A DNA stretch of 64,000 nucleotides from Patiria pectinifera (GCA_029964075.1 CM057149.1:30084197-30148196), one strand, 5' to 3'. Numbered from the stretch's first letter, positions 34,839-47,300 are shown. Translations and numbers: made by a program. Notes: a model not told the origin generated them from the sequence alone.

Positions 34839-37800
34839 CTCAGCCAAGTCTTTATTGGAGCAAGGTGCCAATCCCAACCTGGTTCTTCCGTCCGGCATAA
34901 GTCCCTTCCATTTAGCCATTGGCACGGATTCCCTGAATGCTCTGGCGCTCATCAAGCTTCTACTACAGTATGATGGCAACCCAAACGTTAGGTAGGTACA
35001 TGTATGTTGGTCTTAATGACAACCCAAATGTTTAGGCACGTAGGTCTTAATGGCAACACAAATGTTTAGGTATGTAGATATATTACTCGTGAAAATTGTG
35101 CTGTGTTTGATTTAAACGGCTTGAATATGTACATAGTCTCAGAACAAAGCTGGTTATTTTGTGACTGAAGTGTGACCTCAAGGGTTGCGATTCCAAATTG
35201 AAGACTTTCAGAACATACCAACTGAAATGTAAAGTTAAACCTCTGGCTACTCAGAACCAGAGTTGTGATCAAGTCCATCACAAGTCAATCACAAATCAAT
35301 CACACATGCAGGTAAATCACAAGTCATAAGCTCAAGTCAAGTCACAAGCGATATGAATGAGATGCAACAGACGTTCCTTTCATCCCATGATACTTGTAAT
35401 TGACTTGTGATTAACTAGATTACGTCTCTGCTTCAAACTCTTTCCCTTTTTTAGAGTGTACTCTATTTTCACAAAAGTTGACCAAGTCTAACGCATTTCA
35501 ATATCCCTCTTGTGTCATGCATACAAAAAATGTTATGGTCTTCATTTGTAATCCAAAGGTCTGCTGATGGCATGACACCGGTCCATGTGGCTGCTACTTG
35601 GGGACGCTTCCTGGCTTTGCAACTCCTCCTGCTGAACGGAGGCGACCCTGAGTTGTGTGATGAAGATGGAGCCAACGCCATAGACTTGGCCAAAGAGAAC
35701 GAAAACTGGAACTGCCTGAATCTCTTGACTTCAAACCAGACAGAGGAGGATGAGGAGGATTCTCAACTGGACACATCTGTGACAGGTAAACTGATCTTGA
35801 TTTGTTGTCACATTATGCTGTATATTAGGCCACGTCTGAATCACTTAGCTGCTGCTTGCTTTTACACATGCCGCTATGATAGCGGCTGATTGTCAGGTGG
35901 CATGGGTGGCTTGTGCGTAAGGTGCTCGCCTCTCACCACTGTGGCCCTGGTTTGATTTCCGGCTGTGGAGTAGAATTGTGCGTTGGTTCTCTCCTGTGCC
36001 CCAAGGGTTTTTTTCTCCGAAGGTGCTTTTACATGCCTGCTCCTCGACCCCATTGTAGTCGCGTCCTTCCCAATTCAGCTTCTCAGCTGCGAGCAAGGAT
36101 GATAAGCCTCCCATATCATACCTATTAAGTGTGGTACTGCCAGCTGTAGCGGAGTTACATTGTATTTGTACGTGGCCTTAGGCAGAAAGAAACTGAGTAA
36201 AGCAGGATTCAAACCTCAGATCTCCCGGACACAATACCAGTGCTGTACCAAATGAGCTTTTTTCATGGCAGACGCGAATCCAGAGGGGGTGTTTTGGGGG
36301 TTCAGACCCCCCCCCCCGATCTGACACCAAAAAATGTATAAACTATAACAATAATAGCAAAAAAATATATAAAATTCTGCATGTCCGCAACAATTGGGGA
36401 AAACAAATTCTGACGGGCCTGAACCCCCCCCCCCCCTTGCAAACATTCCTGGATCTGCCTCTGCATGCACTTGTGGTAGAGTGCAGGTATGCATGGTATG
36501 GGCTCGGTGTGTGAACAAGAGATGGTACTTTTCTACCACTTTCGAGAGCCAAGTGGATGGGACACAATCCCATGTTCATGCTGGTTTGTGCCCGTATAGT
36601 GTCAAAGCGTCTCTGTATGAGTGTCTGGCGTCGTCGGCAATGCGTTCGAATGTCTCTCCTAAGTCGCCACCCCAACTCTCCCTTTCTTACCATTAAGGAG
36701 GGTACTTGTGCATGGAGCTCATAGTGTTATGGAGGTGGAAGGTTCGAGTCCTACTCCGGTCAAGTTCCTCGTTAAATCATTTTAATCCTAACCCTCAAGG
36801 GTTCCCTTGAATTTCAGTTTGTCAGTTTCCCTATTTTGATTCATTTGGTCAAATTATGCTTAACTTGAGAACTTTCTTGGATACAAATTTTGTTTTGTCA
36901 GGGTATCTGAACCAGACAAGGAGCAGTTGTGATGTGCATCCCGAATGCAGCCTGGACAGCCATGACTCGACAGACTTCAATCACAACTCCGCTCACGCGT
37001 CCCTAGATTCTACCGGTTTGTTGTCCTACCTCCCAGATGTCTCGTCTTTCTCGATCTCTAGTTTTACTGAGGACAAGCCACGGCCTTCAAGATCCTTCTT
37101 CCCAGATTTGGTCTCACGAATGGAAACACGGGGACAGGGCCTTTCTGAGGAATCTTGTAGCTGCATCAATGAACCGGAGAGACAGGAGCGACTGTCCTTA
37201 GAGGGGAGGTCTAGGGGAAGCTTTGAAAGTCATGGACACAAGTGCGAAGAAGCAACATCGCCGGTGCAGAAGCAGGGGTTGGGTGGTAATGGCAGCAACT
37301 TCAGGAGACGCCATGACAGAGGGTCAACTCATCTTGATCCAATGGACGGCCCTTCGGTAGCAGATGAAGATGGAGTTGGAAGTGAGCAAGATGAGGAACA
37401 TGATCATGACAAAACTCTCTCCAACACGTACTTAGAGGAGGTACTCATGTGTGACAACTGCACTGGCTTGGACGTGACATCTCCAGACCACATATCTGTG
37501 TTCATGAAAGGCTCCCATAATGGTGATACGCCACCCCTGGATAAAACCATCGCCTTTTTGTCGGATCGACGATCAATCAGGCGTTCTGCTGCGGTGATTA
37601 GCCAAACAGAAGTCTCCATTGCGAGTGAGGAGAGTTCAGCATATGTGACCTGTCAAAGTCATGACATGTCTGGTGTAAACGCCCAGCCATCAACGACCAA
37701 GAGGAATCCTAGAAGGGTCACGTTTAGTGATGAACAAGGAGATTCCAGTGACTTGTTCCAACAGTCATCAGAAGCATTTGGCTTTGCTCATGCCAGACAT

Positions 37801-40800
37801 GTCTCTCACGATCCATCCAGAACCACTGAACCCACTACGGACTTTGACGAGTCATTAGCCCATACTGGTGAGTTGAGTGACTTACTGACATCAGACAATA
37901 CTGAGAGTGATCTGCTGACATCTGATGAAAGTTCCCTCTTTCCTCCTTGCAACGGACCAAAAAGAAGCAACCTCCTGAATGGACATAAGCAGCCAGCTCC
38001 TGACACTGTTTGCGCCGAAGCGTTTGAGAGACCAGAAACTAAGGCTTTGGCAACTTGGCGGTTCTCATCCGGTCGTCCACCTTCACGATTAACGGAGGAT
38101 GATTCCACAGCACACGAATCGCACTTTACAGATTGCAGTGAGGCCGACTCTGACACTGAACATGACTCGGTTGAGTACCTGTACCACGACGAAAACACCG
38201 GAGCCATGCTGATTGAACGGCAGTGCCCATCAGCACTGGGTACAAGCTGCCAAGACCTATCTTGCCTAAATTACAGTCACATTTCAACGATTGACGATAC
38301 CGTCCTGTATGACTGGCGAGACTACCAAACAGATGAGGAGTGTGACTCGTCTCCGCCGGCACCGCTGCCCAAGGAGCTGCTTGAATTGTCCAACAAGGGG
38401 ATCCGAGAGATGATGCGAAAGTACGGGGAGGAGGCAGGTCCCATCACGGCCACCACACGTATGGTGTACTTGCATCATTTGAACAAACTCCAGAAAGATC
38501 CGGATTTTGCTAGGAGGGCTGCGAGTAGACAACAGACATTTCAAGGTGAGATACACAAATCGTTCTTGTCTAGAGGTTTCACAGAATTTCAGTACCTTCA
38601 CGAACAACAAGTTGTTTGCATTTTTAACACTGTCAAAATTTTACTTATCTTCGGCTTCAGAAACCAACTGAAATTACAGAAAGGACAGAAACCTCATCAG
38701 TACATTTGTGCACTGTATAGCCCAACAGTAACAATTCCCATGCATGTACATGTACAGTACATCTAAATAATGCATGACATTTGTATACAGTTGTAAATTT
38801 TGGTAGCCTGGTTTGGAGCCTATTTTGGAATGAACACCAAATAACTTAAACGCTTGAAAGCGTTTGATCAGCTGTGCACTAACTGCAACATGGGCAATTC
38901 CAGCGTTCTGAAAGGAAGTGTAATACCCGTGACAGAGCCAAGTAATCATGATATGAAAATGCTTCAGGAAAATGATCCTTGACCATTACTAAATAATGGA
39001 TGTATAAGATTTGTGAAATGTACCAGTATGTGTATTCGCTGAGCTCTGAAAAGCACCGCCACAGATATTACACGTACATCACGCTGGAATTGCTCACATA
39101 CATTCTTTTACCCCTTAGGCCAAAAAAAGTCTCCTGTTTCTGGTATGGAGCTTGCTGAAAAAGTGGTGCGACGACGCAGTTTTTTTTTTTTTTTACCTGT
39201 TTTTTTTTGCTTCAAATGTCGGCTGATGACTGCAAATGGTGCCCGACTAAACTTAGTGCAAATATATGGGAGTCCAGAGAGGCCACATAAAGCTCATTCT
39301 TGATCATAACCCCATCTAAAAACACGTTAAAATTGTGCAGCAGCAGGATTCCAGTCAAACCAGTGAGTTTGGCAGTTTTGAGAAATCATCTTTTATTGAA
39401 AAAAAAACTTTTTTATTTTGCCGACGCGCATGGCTACGGCGACGAGTGCGCATACCAGAAACCGGAGACTTATTATTTTTTTTACCGTAAGCAAGATGCT
39501 ACACATTTCTGTGAATATCAAACTGAACAAATATTTATAAAGTGACTGTTTATTAATTCATTATTTTTGGGAAGGATTCCGTTGGGAGCTTGCGGAGTAT
39601 CTGAACTCCGGCAGCCTACCAGAACCTGAGCACCAGATGGCGCAGCAGGAGAAGCTGATGGTGGCGCCCTTCCAGACACCCGACCCCTCACGCAAGTGGC
39701 GGGAAGGAACGCTCAAGTCGTCCTTCAATTACCTGCTACTGGACCCACGAGTCACCAAAGACTTGCCAGGCCGGTACACACAACTCACCCAACTGGAGGC
39801 ATTTCGGGTAATTGTCAACAGACCTAGAATAAGGGCAATTATGGGAGGCTTTCGTAGTATGACTTTGGACATCACAATTCCCACAAAGTCCTCTCAAGTC
39901 CATCGATAGTCATTCAGGCCCAAGTCAAGCCACAAGCTTTTTAACGTCCCGTAATAAGATCATTTGCAATGACCCAGAAAAGTATCTACTAATTTAATGA
40001 CAGAAACCTTGCTCAAAGTGAAGATAGGATGGTATGAAATATTCTTTGAAATTATTCCTCCTGAAATGGCATGATTCAGGAAAAAAACGAACATTGAATG
40101 TTGTTTTGAAAATAGGGTGCCCGCAAGCGTGCGTTAGCGACGGAATTCTCAATCCAGTCAAAGGACCAATCCTGAACATGTCTGTTTTCTTAAAATGTAT
40201 AGTAGCCACAGAGCTAAAACAAGTACAGTGGAACGCCGCTAAAACAAACATGGTGGGATCCACAGAAAGTGTTCGTAATAACGATCGTTCGGTATAGCGA
40301 TTTTGAACCGCCGGTACCCTCTTTTGACCAATAGTGAAGTCACTGAACTGGCATTTCTCACATCCTGCCGCCGCACGAGGAGTTGTCACAAAACTTTAGC
40401 AACGGGTGGTTTTCGTTTTATTCCTTGGGGAAATAATAGCCATCTATCGCTCTTCGACATTAAAAAAACGATGTAACCATGGATGGTTTGATGTTCGGGA
40501 ATGAAAAGTGGCCCAAACAGTGTTTAATACATGTACAACCGGTAGGTTTTTTTTTGTTCATCTGTTGACTTTTTTCAACAATGATATTCGGTACGTTTTG
40601 TACATTAAAATGGGAGCCAAGGATGATGCTTGGTATAGCCAAATGTTCGGTATAGCGGTGTTCGGTATAGCGGCGTTCCACAGCAGTTACATGTATCCAC
40701 TTTACAATGTACGTAAGATTTTGAGCACTTCTGTTACTTCAACGAATACAAAATTCACAAAAAGCAAAGATCAAATGTATTTTTAAATGTACTGCAACAA

Positions 40801-42707
40801 AGCCATTCCTTTGTTTCATCCCCCTGTATAAACTTGAAAATGAACTGGTGAATTGACTTGAGATTTACTTTTCAGCAGACTTGTGATAGGTGAGTGATGG
40901 GCTTGGGACTGGGAACCATGGGAGAACAGTTCTGATAAAAGGACTGAATGAGCCACCCAGTATAAAAAAGAAATCAATAAATAAACATATTACAGCCACA
41001 TTGGACACAGTGTCCTTGTTAATCCTTAGAGAACACTGTGGCCATTGGCTTCACGGTTACACAATACCGGTACCCTTCCTGAAAATTAAGATTAGGCAAA
41101 AAAAAAAAAAAAATCGGTCTCTGGTCAGCGCGCGCTTCGATTTTAATCATGCGCGTCAATCTTTTTTTTTTTTTCCAAAATGTTCCGCGGTAGCTCCAAC
41201 AGCGCCCTCTATTGCTGCAAAGCCTCCATTTTTTCTACCAAAGAGCACCAAGGAATGGGAAATTGCACCGAGGCAAATTATGGAGGACACCAATGTACAT
41301 GAGGACACCAAAAAAGCAAAATAGTACCCCACCTTGTCTGTACAATCCAAGCTTGAAGGAAAAAAAAAAAGCAAAAAAAAACCAAACAAACAACCGCGTC
41401 GCCTCAATTCCGGAACTTTGGCCTAACAGAAAAAAAAAACCCACAGCACGATATTGATCATTGCATCACCTACTGGTACACATCTCAAGAATGTTCCATA
41501 AGGGGGCCTCACTTAATGTGTGAGATTTGTACTGCTCCAAACCTGGACTTAAAGATTGAATATTTTCAATCAGCTACACGTGATTCATTCATTTATTAAT
41601 TTGCCTTGAAACAGTTTTAAACTGGTTTTCCATTGGGTTCTGCATACACTGCTGCAATTTGAAAGTAAAGTTCAAAAGAAAAAAAGCGCCTTGGTGGAAC
41701 GTACAGACTACAAACAAATACTTTTGAGATATTTACACAAAATTTAGCTATATATACATAAGTTCATTTTAAATATACAAAACTATACGGCATGAATCGC
41801 TGATTACGACATTAGCAAAACCATTTTTGGTGGAAAAAAAATTGGGAAATTCCCAATCAAGAATTCAACTGCACTTCCCTGTATCTCTTCATACCTGCAG
41901 TGTTGATACTCCCTGATAATTGATTTCATGAACCATCACCTGTCTTGTTTCCAGATGTTTGTGGCTGCCATATTTTACATTGGGAAGGGCAAGCGAGGTC
42001 GTCCCTATGCTCACTTTTACGAAGCTCTGTCTTCAACCAAGCCGGTTGATGAGGTCAAGGGCCAAACGCCGAGGAAAGCAGCCAAGAAACAGGTAGGTTT
42101 GACACAGCCACATGATGCCAGTGGCTTTTACGGTATTGGCCAACCACATAAGCCACTCCTGGCTGTCGCTACAAAGAAAGTCAGAAACCTGTCATAAAAT
42201 AAAGAGGCGTATCTGGGTCATGTATATAAATAAGGGGCCCTCTTTTTTTCAGCTACGCGATGTTGCGCACTGAACCAACGAATTATAGCAACCGTACGCG
42301 CGTGCTCCCCCCCCAAAAAAAAAACACCCCAAAAACCAAAAACAAAAACAAAGAACTACTATGGGATCATTGGAAAGGCCTTCTTTTATTGATTTCTTCA
42401 AAATGACAGCCCGCCAGAAAGAATAATTTCACGGGGAGTTTAGTCAAGTAAGCTTTTCAATAATGATTATCAGTCACTTTTTGGATAGCTACAAATGTTG
42501 GACTGTACCAGTACCTTCAATTAATAAACCATTATCAAATTGAACTGAATTGAATTGAAATGACTTCCTGTTTTCAGCCGAGTGCCAAGGTTCGTCACAT
42601 CCTAGACATATGGGCAGCGGGTCTTGGTGTGGTATCACTTCACTGTTTCCAGAGTGTCATCCCTGTGGAGGCATACACTAGAGAAGCTTGTATGGTGGAC
42701 GCTATGG
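34839..42707 (+). CDS. ANKLE1: ANKLE1-like ankyrin/LEM/GIY-YIG nuclease, partial
   Basis: Orthologue of ANKLE1, an endonuclease that in animals cleaves branched or bridging DNA. Exons found: 34839-34991, 35559-35785, 36902-38545, 39575-39807, 41955-42092, 42578-42707, all GT-AG with matching phases (2, 1, 1, 0, 0, 1). Ankyrin repeats lie in the first two (LLEQGANPNLV, DGMTPVHVAATWG, LLLLNGGDPELCDEDGA). The 1.64-kb third exon is an acidic, low-complexity linker ending in a LEM domain (LSNKGIREMMRKYGEEAGPI, then TATTRMVYLHHLNKL). The next three encode the GIY-YIG nuclease: NYLLLDPR (first Tyr), IFYIGKGKRGRPYAHFYEAL (YIG, Arg), and VEAYTREACMVDAMG (putative catalytic Glu). The first coding exon (before 34839, ending in phase 2) was not found. 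The last exon after 42707 is missing, probably in or near the N gap. The Met at 36856 is intronic, not the start. Confidence 0.92.
35895..36130 (+). mobile_element. tRNA-derived SINE, family C
   Basis: The head reads GGGTGGCTTGTGCGTAAGG (A box-like) and CTGGTTTGATTTCCGGC (B box-like), followed by a body with GCCCCAAGGGTTTTTTTCTC and ATCATACCTATTAAGTGTGG. It lies in the ANKLE1 intron before the large exon. Boxes are slightly degraded. Confidence 0.7.
36269..36471. mobile_element. Short inverted-repeat element with poly-C tracts
   Basis: GCAGACGCGAATCCAGAGGG on the left and the inverse-like TCCTGGATCTGCCTCTGC on the right enclose about 200 bp with C-runs on both sides of an A/T-rich centre. 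Probably a small MITE in an ANKLE1 intron. Confidence 0.6.
36500..36720 (+). mobile_element. GGGCTCCGTGCAC-ended repeat, copy 3 (short)
   Basis: Starts GGGCTCGGTGTGTGAACAAG, has GTGTCTGGCGTCGTCGGC, and ends TTGTGCATGGAGCTC. Shorter than the other copies, with an internal deletion. It is followed at 36722-36784 by a B-box fragment (GGTTCGAGTCC) of the tRNA-like SINE seen at 33183. Confidence 0.65.
39118..39487. mobile_element. GGCCAAAAA-ended MITE, family 2, copy 1
   Basis: 370 bp with terminal inverted repeats GGCCAAAAAAAGTCTCC and TTTCTGGTAT on the left, ATACCAGAAACCGGAGAC and a T-run on the right. The internal part (ACTTAGTGCAAATATATGGG, AATTGTGCAGCAGCAG) matches the copy at 53503-53870. 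It sits just before the fourth listed ANKLE1 exon (39575). Confidence 0.87.
40226..40683. mobile_element. pogo-like MITE (GGAACGCCGCTA ends)
   Basis: CAGTGGAACGCCGCTAAAAC on the left; TATAGCGGCGTTCCACAG on the right. GTTCGGTATAGCG recurs several times inside. Inverted ends of the type CAGT-GAAC-CC-TATA are typical of pogo/Tigger elements (established), so a pogo-derived MITE is likely. TA precedes the left end. It is in an ANKLE1 intron. Confidence 0.72.
41095..41423. mobile_element. GGCCAAAAA-ended MITE, family 1, copy 3 (right end deleted)
   Basis: Matches copies 1 and 2 from GGTCTCTGGTCAGCGCGCGC to CCGGAACTTTGG, then jumps directly to CCTAA. The 30 or so bases holding the right inverted repeat are missing, apparently by deletion between two TTTGG repeats. 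Confidence 0.82.
42253..42506. repeat. CTACGCGATG repeat family, copy 2
   Basis: Second copy of the family at 24653-24950, with an A/C-rich insertion around 42308-42350. It is in the last visible ANKLE1 intron. Confidence 0.7.
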
Positions 42708-42929
42708 GTAAGTCTCATATCACAGGTACATGTAATATCTTCCGTCACCCAAGGATAAAGTTCATTCAATGTACAGTTGGTAGCTTTTTAAAAAGAAACA
42801 CGGTGTTCTACACGCAACAAACTGGTTCTTTTCAGAACCACTCTTCTTCCAAGAAGAGATTACTTTCCACATGGTGTTACCCGCAATTTATCTCATCCGC
42901 CATGCAAAGCTTTACATCATATATAGCTT

Positions 42930-43027
42930 TTTAAGAGTTAAACAAAGAAATTAACTTGAGCAGGGTTTGAACCTGCGACCATCAGGTTGCCGCTGGTGCT
43001 CTACCAACTGAGCTATCCAGCCCCATG
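42930..43027 (-). mobile_element. tRNA-like SINE head
   Basis: On the minus strand: a perfect D-arm GCTCAGTTGGTAGAGC and a perfect T-arm GCAGGTTCAAACCCTGC, followed by AGTTAATTTCTTTGTTTAAC. The sequence on either side does not form an acceptor stem and the 3' body is shared with 33183-33290. It is therefore a SINE head and not a tRNA gene. Confidence 0.75.
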
Positions 43028-43480
43028 TTGGAGGTTCCCCATTTTGTCAATGTCTTTGTTCACCGCAAGTCAGAAACCATAAACCTGTGTGCCATGTAGC
43101 CAGGGATCACGCCCAAAGTCACGATGCTATCAATACTAAGAATTTTGCAAACCTGGGAAATATGGCAACAGGGATCACTAACAGACGATAAGGCTTTTTA
43201 TTACAAATTTTCATTACAAATAATTGAAAAGTGTACAACTACATTAAATTTACAGTGCGCTCCTCTCAGAGTTGGACAGAAAAGACAAATAAGTAGCATG
43301 TTTGGCCATTATGTCAATCGCAAGTCAATCATAACTCAATCATAAGTCAGTCACAAGTATAATCACAAGTAATAGGAAGTGAACAGTGTCATATAAATGC
43401 AGCTGCTACAGTTCAGTTGAATAGCTTGTTACAGTGACTTCGGACTGGATGTCTTGTGATGGACTTGAAGCCTTGCCTAT

Positions 43481-43774
43481 GGGCTCCAGCAAAAGAGGGC
43501 ACTTTTTACCGCTTTTGAGAGGCTGCACTGGTTCGCGCGCGAAGTACGCACGACTTCATGAATGTGCAAAAGCTATTAACCACGGCGTCTTCGTGTTAGC
43601 CTTGTCGGCGCTTGAATACATTAAGTTTCATCTTGCGATGGTCTCCGAGACTAATCCCCGTCCCCGATAAGTCTGGATCATTAGAAATAGGCAGTGGATG
43701 GACCGGGAACCTATCTAGGTCTCCTCCAACTCTCCTTTTTTTTGGCAGTTGAAGGCGTACTTGTGCACGGAGCC
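43481..43774 (+). mobile_element. GGGCTCCGTGCAC-ended repeat, copy 4
   Basis: GGGCTCCAGCAAAAGAGGGC to TTGTGCACGGAGCC, with GCGAAGTACGCACGACTTCA and TTGCGATGGTCTCC inside. It ends 7 bases before the N run, so a repeat may have helped break the assembly here. Confidence 0.72.
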
Positions 43775-43781
43775 AATTACA

Positions 43782-44281
43782 NNNNNNNNNNNNNNNNNNN
43801 NNNNNNNNNNNNNNNNNNNNNNNNNNNNNNNNNNNNNNNNNNNNNNNNNNNNNNNNNNNNNNNNNNNNNNNNNNNNNNNNNNNNNNNNNNNNNNNNNNNN
43901 NNNNNNNNNNNNNNNNNNNNNNNNNNNNNNNNNNNNNNNNNNNNNNNNNNNNNNNNNNNNNNNNNNNNNNNNNNNNNNNNNNNNNNNNNNNNNNNNNNNN
44001 NNNNNNNNNNNNNNNNNNNNNNNNNNNNNNNNNNNNNNNNNNNNNNNNNNNNNNNNNNNNNNNNNNNNNNNNNNNNNNNNNNNNNNNNNNNNNNNNNNNN
44101 NNNNNNNNNNNNNNNNNNNNNNNNNNNNNNNNNNNNNNNNNNNNNNNNNNNNNNNNNNNNNNNNNNNNNNNNNNNNNNNNNNNNNNNNNNNNNNNNNNNN
44201 NNNNNNNNNNNNNNNNNNNNNNNNNNNNNNNNNNNNNNNNNNNNNNNNNNNNNNNNNNNNNNNNNNNNNNNNNNNNNNNNN
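43782..44281. other. Assembly gap (500 N)
   Basis: Exactly 500 N, a placeholder length, so the real size is unknown. The last exon of ANKLE1 (expected after 42707 on the plus strand) and the last exon(s) of the arrestin gene (expected below 44340 on the minus strand) are both missing on the two sides, so they may lie inside. Confidence 0.99.
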
Positions 44282-44339
44282 TTGTAGTTCTGTTATTATA
44301 GTGCGGTGAATTAAAGTTTGATCGCAGAGCGAGTATTAC

Positions 44340-47300
44340 CTTAACATAATACCGTATGTCAATGAAGTTGCAGCCTTCCAGATTACATGGTGGCAGCGGT
44401 GGGATGATCATGGGTTTCCTGTCCCAGTGTGCGGAGGCGTACGCCCCGCAGGCCTCAGACACTACGCTGGTGACAACATGCGAGGTTGTCCGGTAACTGG
44501 GCGAGCCCACGCCATCTCGCCTTGCATAGTAATTGACGGACTGCAAAAGAATTGAATGAATCGAGAGATACATCAATTTGGGGTTTATTTTATTCACAAC
44601 GTAAGGGCCAACAAATCTTTGCCAACCCTTGGTAGGCGCTTTTTGCCAAACACGGGTTGGCAAACTATGGAAAGCCAACGTCGCAAAAATATAAAGATTT
44701 CTATTCATGTTTCCGAATATAACTCCCTGCATTTTTGCTAGGATGCAACCTCAATCCTGCAAAATCCTCCAATTGCCTCCATGTAAAAATTGCTTACTTA
44801 CAGCCTCAATCCCGCAAAATCCTCCGTTATTTCTTAAATGTGGTCCTTGGAGGGGTGACCACTGCCTCAATCCTGCAAAATCCTTCAGCAATCACTGTCA
44901 ATATGTTGAGGCAGAGCCAGTGACATCATGGAACAGTGCGGAGGATTTCAATTATAATCTACGCCTAAATGTACGAACGGTTGAACATAAACAACACAAG
45001 GTCCGGCCTAAGACCTTTACAAGCACAGTACATCCTCCAAAATCAACCACACATTTTTTCAAAACTGAAAAGACAAAATAACCAACAAACTCTACCAAAG
45101 GCCTAATACAACTGTCTTCTTCTTACATATTGTTTGTGTTAATATGCAAATGGCAAATCAGTTGCCAACCACGTCTTAAATGGATGCCCTTGTGGCAGCC
45201 CATAGGGTTGCAGACCAGTAAATAAACTTCCATAGACCCCAATGGTAAATGCTCCCACTTCAGAAATTCGGGAAAAATATTCAAAACTCTCCAAGGTGTT
45301 CGAGACACACATTAAATTAAAGCTGGTTTCATCATCTTTCATTTTCTTTTTTAATTTTTGGGGGGTCGACTATGACTTTTAGGAGAAATTTCCATCCGAA
45401 GATGATCACCCCTGAAAATAGCTCATCGCCATTTTAAAAAACGATGCCTACACTCCATTGCAAAATAGAGCGCTTTAAGGGCCCCAATTTCATTCAAATT
45501 GAACGGAACTACAAGCTCACAGTCCTGTGCACGGCTTCTACCCATATTTTTTACAAACCCTCAAGTTCATGGCCCACATCATGCTCATATACTGAAGATT
45601 TTGAGGCCATGCAAATCGTGATTTGGCCGGCGTAGGCAATTTCGGACCGATTTACTGGTCTGCAACCTATAAAGAAGCGAGGTTTTGAAAAAATCCCCCA
45701 AACCACTTGTACGGCACGAGCAAGGATGGATGACTCATATTTCAACAAAAAATTGCGAGAAAAAAAATTTCTGACTGCGACTTCTGGCATGAAAACAAGC
45801 CCTCTGTTTGCGACTGCCTTGCTGTAGGGCGCCCCCAACGGGAGTTAATTGAGTTTTTGCTCCTTTCAACCCCAAATTACACCCCCCCCCCCTTGTTCGC
45901 TCGAAATTGCTGTGATCGGACGACGGTCCATCGGCCCCATTCAGATTTGGGCGCATTTGTTGCGGAACCGCCATTATTGACCCCTTTTGAAACGCTGCCC
46001 CCCCCCCCCAGGTCCCGCCCCTGAAAAACCACTATCGTGGAATGTAAAGCGCAGGCGCACACATTTGACAACAAACGTTGGAAGGCGCCATTTGGAAATT
46101 ATGGGTTGCAGACCAGTAAATAAACTTCCATAGACCCCAATGGTAAATGCTCCCACTTCAAAATTCGGGAAAAATACTCACAACTCTCCAAGGTGTTCGA
46201 GACACACACCAAATTAAAGCTTATTTCAAAATCTTTCATTTTCTTTTCAATTTTTGGGGGGTCAACTGATGACTTTTAGGAGAAATTTCCATCCGAAGAT
46301 GATCACCCCTGAAAATAGTCCTGAAGCCCATTGCCATTTTGAAAAACGATGCCTACACTCCATTGCAAAATAGAGCGCTTTAAGGGCCCCGATTTCATTC
46401 AAATTGAACGGAACTACAAGCTCAGTCCTGTGCACGGCTCCCACCCATATTCTTTACAAACCCTCAAGTTCATGGCCCACAGCATGCTCAAATACTGAAG
46501 ATTTTGAGGCCATGCCATTTTTGATTTTGTTTCATGAATGTATTTTTTAAATTGTAAACTGTTGAATGGGACGGTGCCAGACTATTTATGCATTCCAAGC
46601 CTCACTTTTATTTGTGTAGCTTGTAAACATTAGGGTTTGTTTAAAACATTAGGGTATGTTTAATCACAAATTTTAAAATTATTCATCACAGCAGACTGGT
46701 ATTAATAAACTTTATTGCATTGCTTTCATATCTGTTCGCAAGTTCCAAAAATGAAGATTTTACCTCGCTTTCAATTTAATATGGCCGACTCATGCATAAA
46801 GCCTTTACAAATGGCGCTGAACGTGTACAAACGAAAGTAATAGGTCTAGGGTATACAAAGACAGCGATGATACCGTAGCCAAGACCTCATTGAAATATTC
46901 TTTTTCGTCTGCCAGTCGTTTTGGGAAAAAAAAGATGTTTTCTTCGAAACTTCCAGCACATTATCGTCGAAAGCAAGTCTCAATCTAAAACGTAATTGCT
47001 TGGCCTACCTCCTCGACACAAACGCCCCCACACACACCTGTTTGAGTTAAATGCCAAGTGTAGATGTGTATCCCGTTTACGTTAATAATACCACTCGAAT
47101 ATACTAAGATCAGTTTTACATTCAGACAGCCCCTAGACCCAACCGCAAGTGTTGTGTGTTGAAGGATGCGGCCACCGCTGAATCGAATAGCAATTTGTGG
47201 ATTGACGAATCCAATAATGTTTTTTTTTGGTTATAAGAGTAGTTTCTCGTCCGGCCTTTTAGAAACAATGAAAGAGGCGGGCATTTTGTCCCCTTTTATC

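Noticed and set aside
36856-36901. Start codon of a 636-residue gene
   Set aside because: The Met lies in the intron before the acceptor at 36901; the frame is an internal ANKLE1 exon.
42930-43027. tRNA gene with GCA-like anticodon (minus strand)
   Set aside because: D and T arms are perfect but there is no acceptor stem, and the flank is shared with other SINE copies.
43596-44732. 378-codon minus-strand frame
   Set aside because: It crosses the 500-N gap. Only 44340-44540 is a real exon (arrestin); the rest is repeat, intron and N.
45204-46513. Two 410-bp direct repeats as terminal repeats of one larger element
   Set aside because: The first copy has its own inverted ends, so these are two copies of a MITE, not a pair of long terminal repeats.
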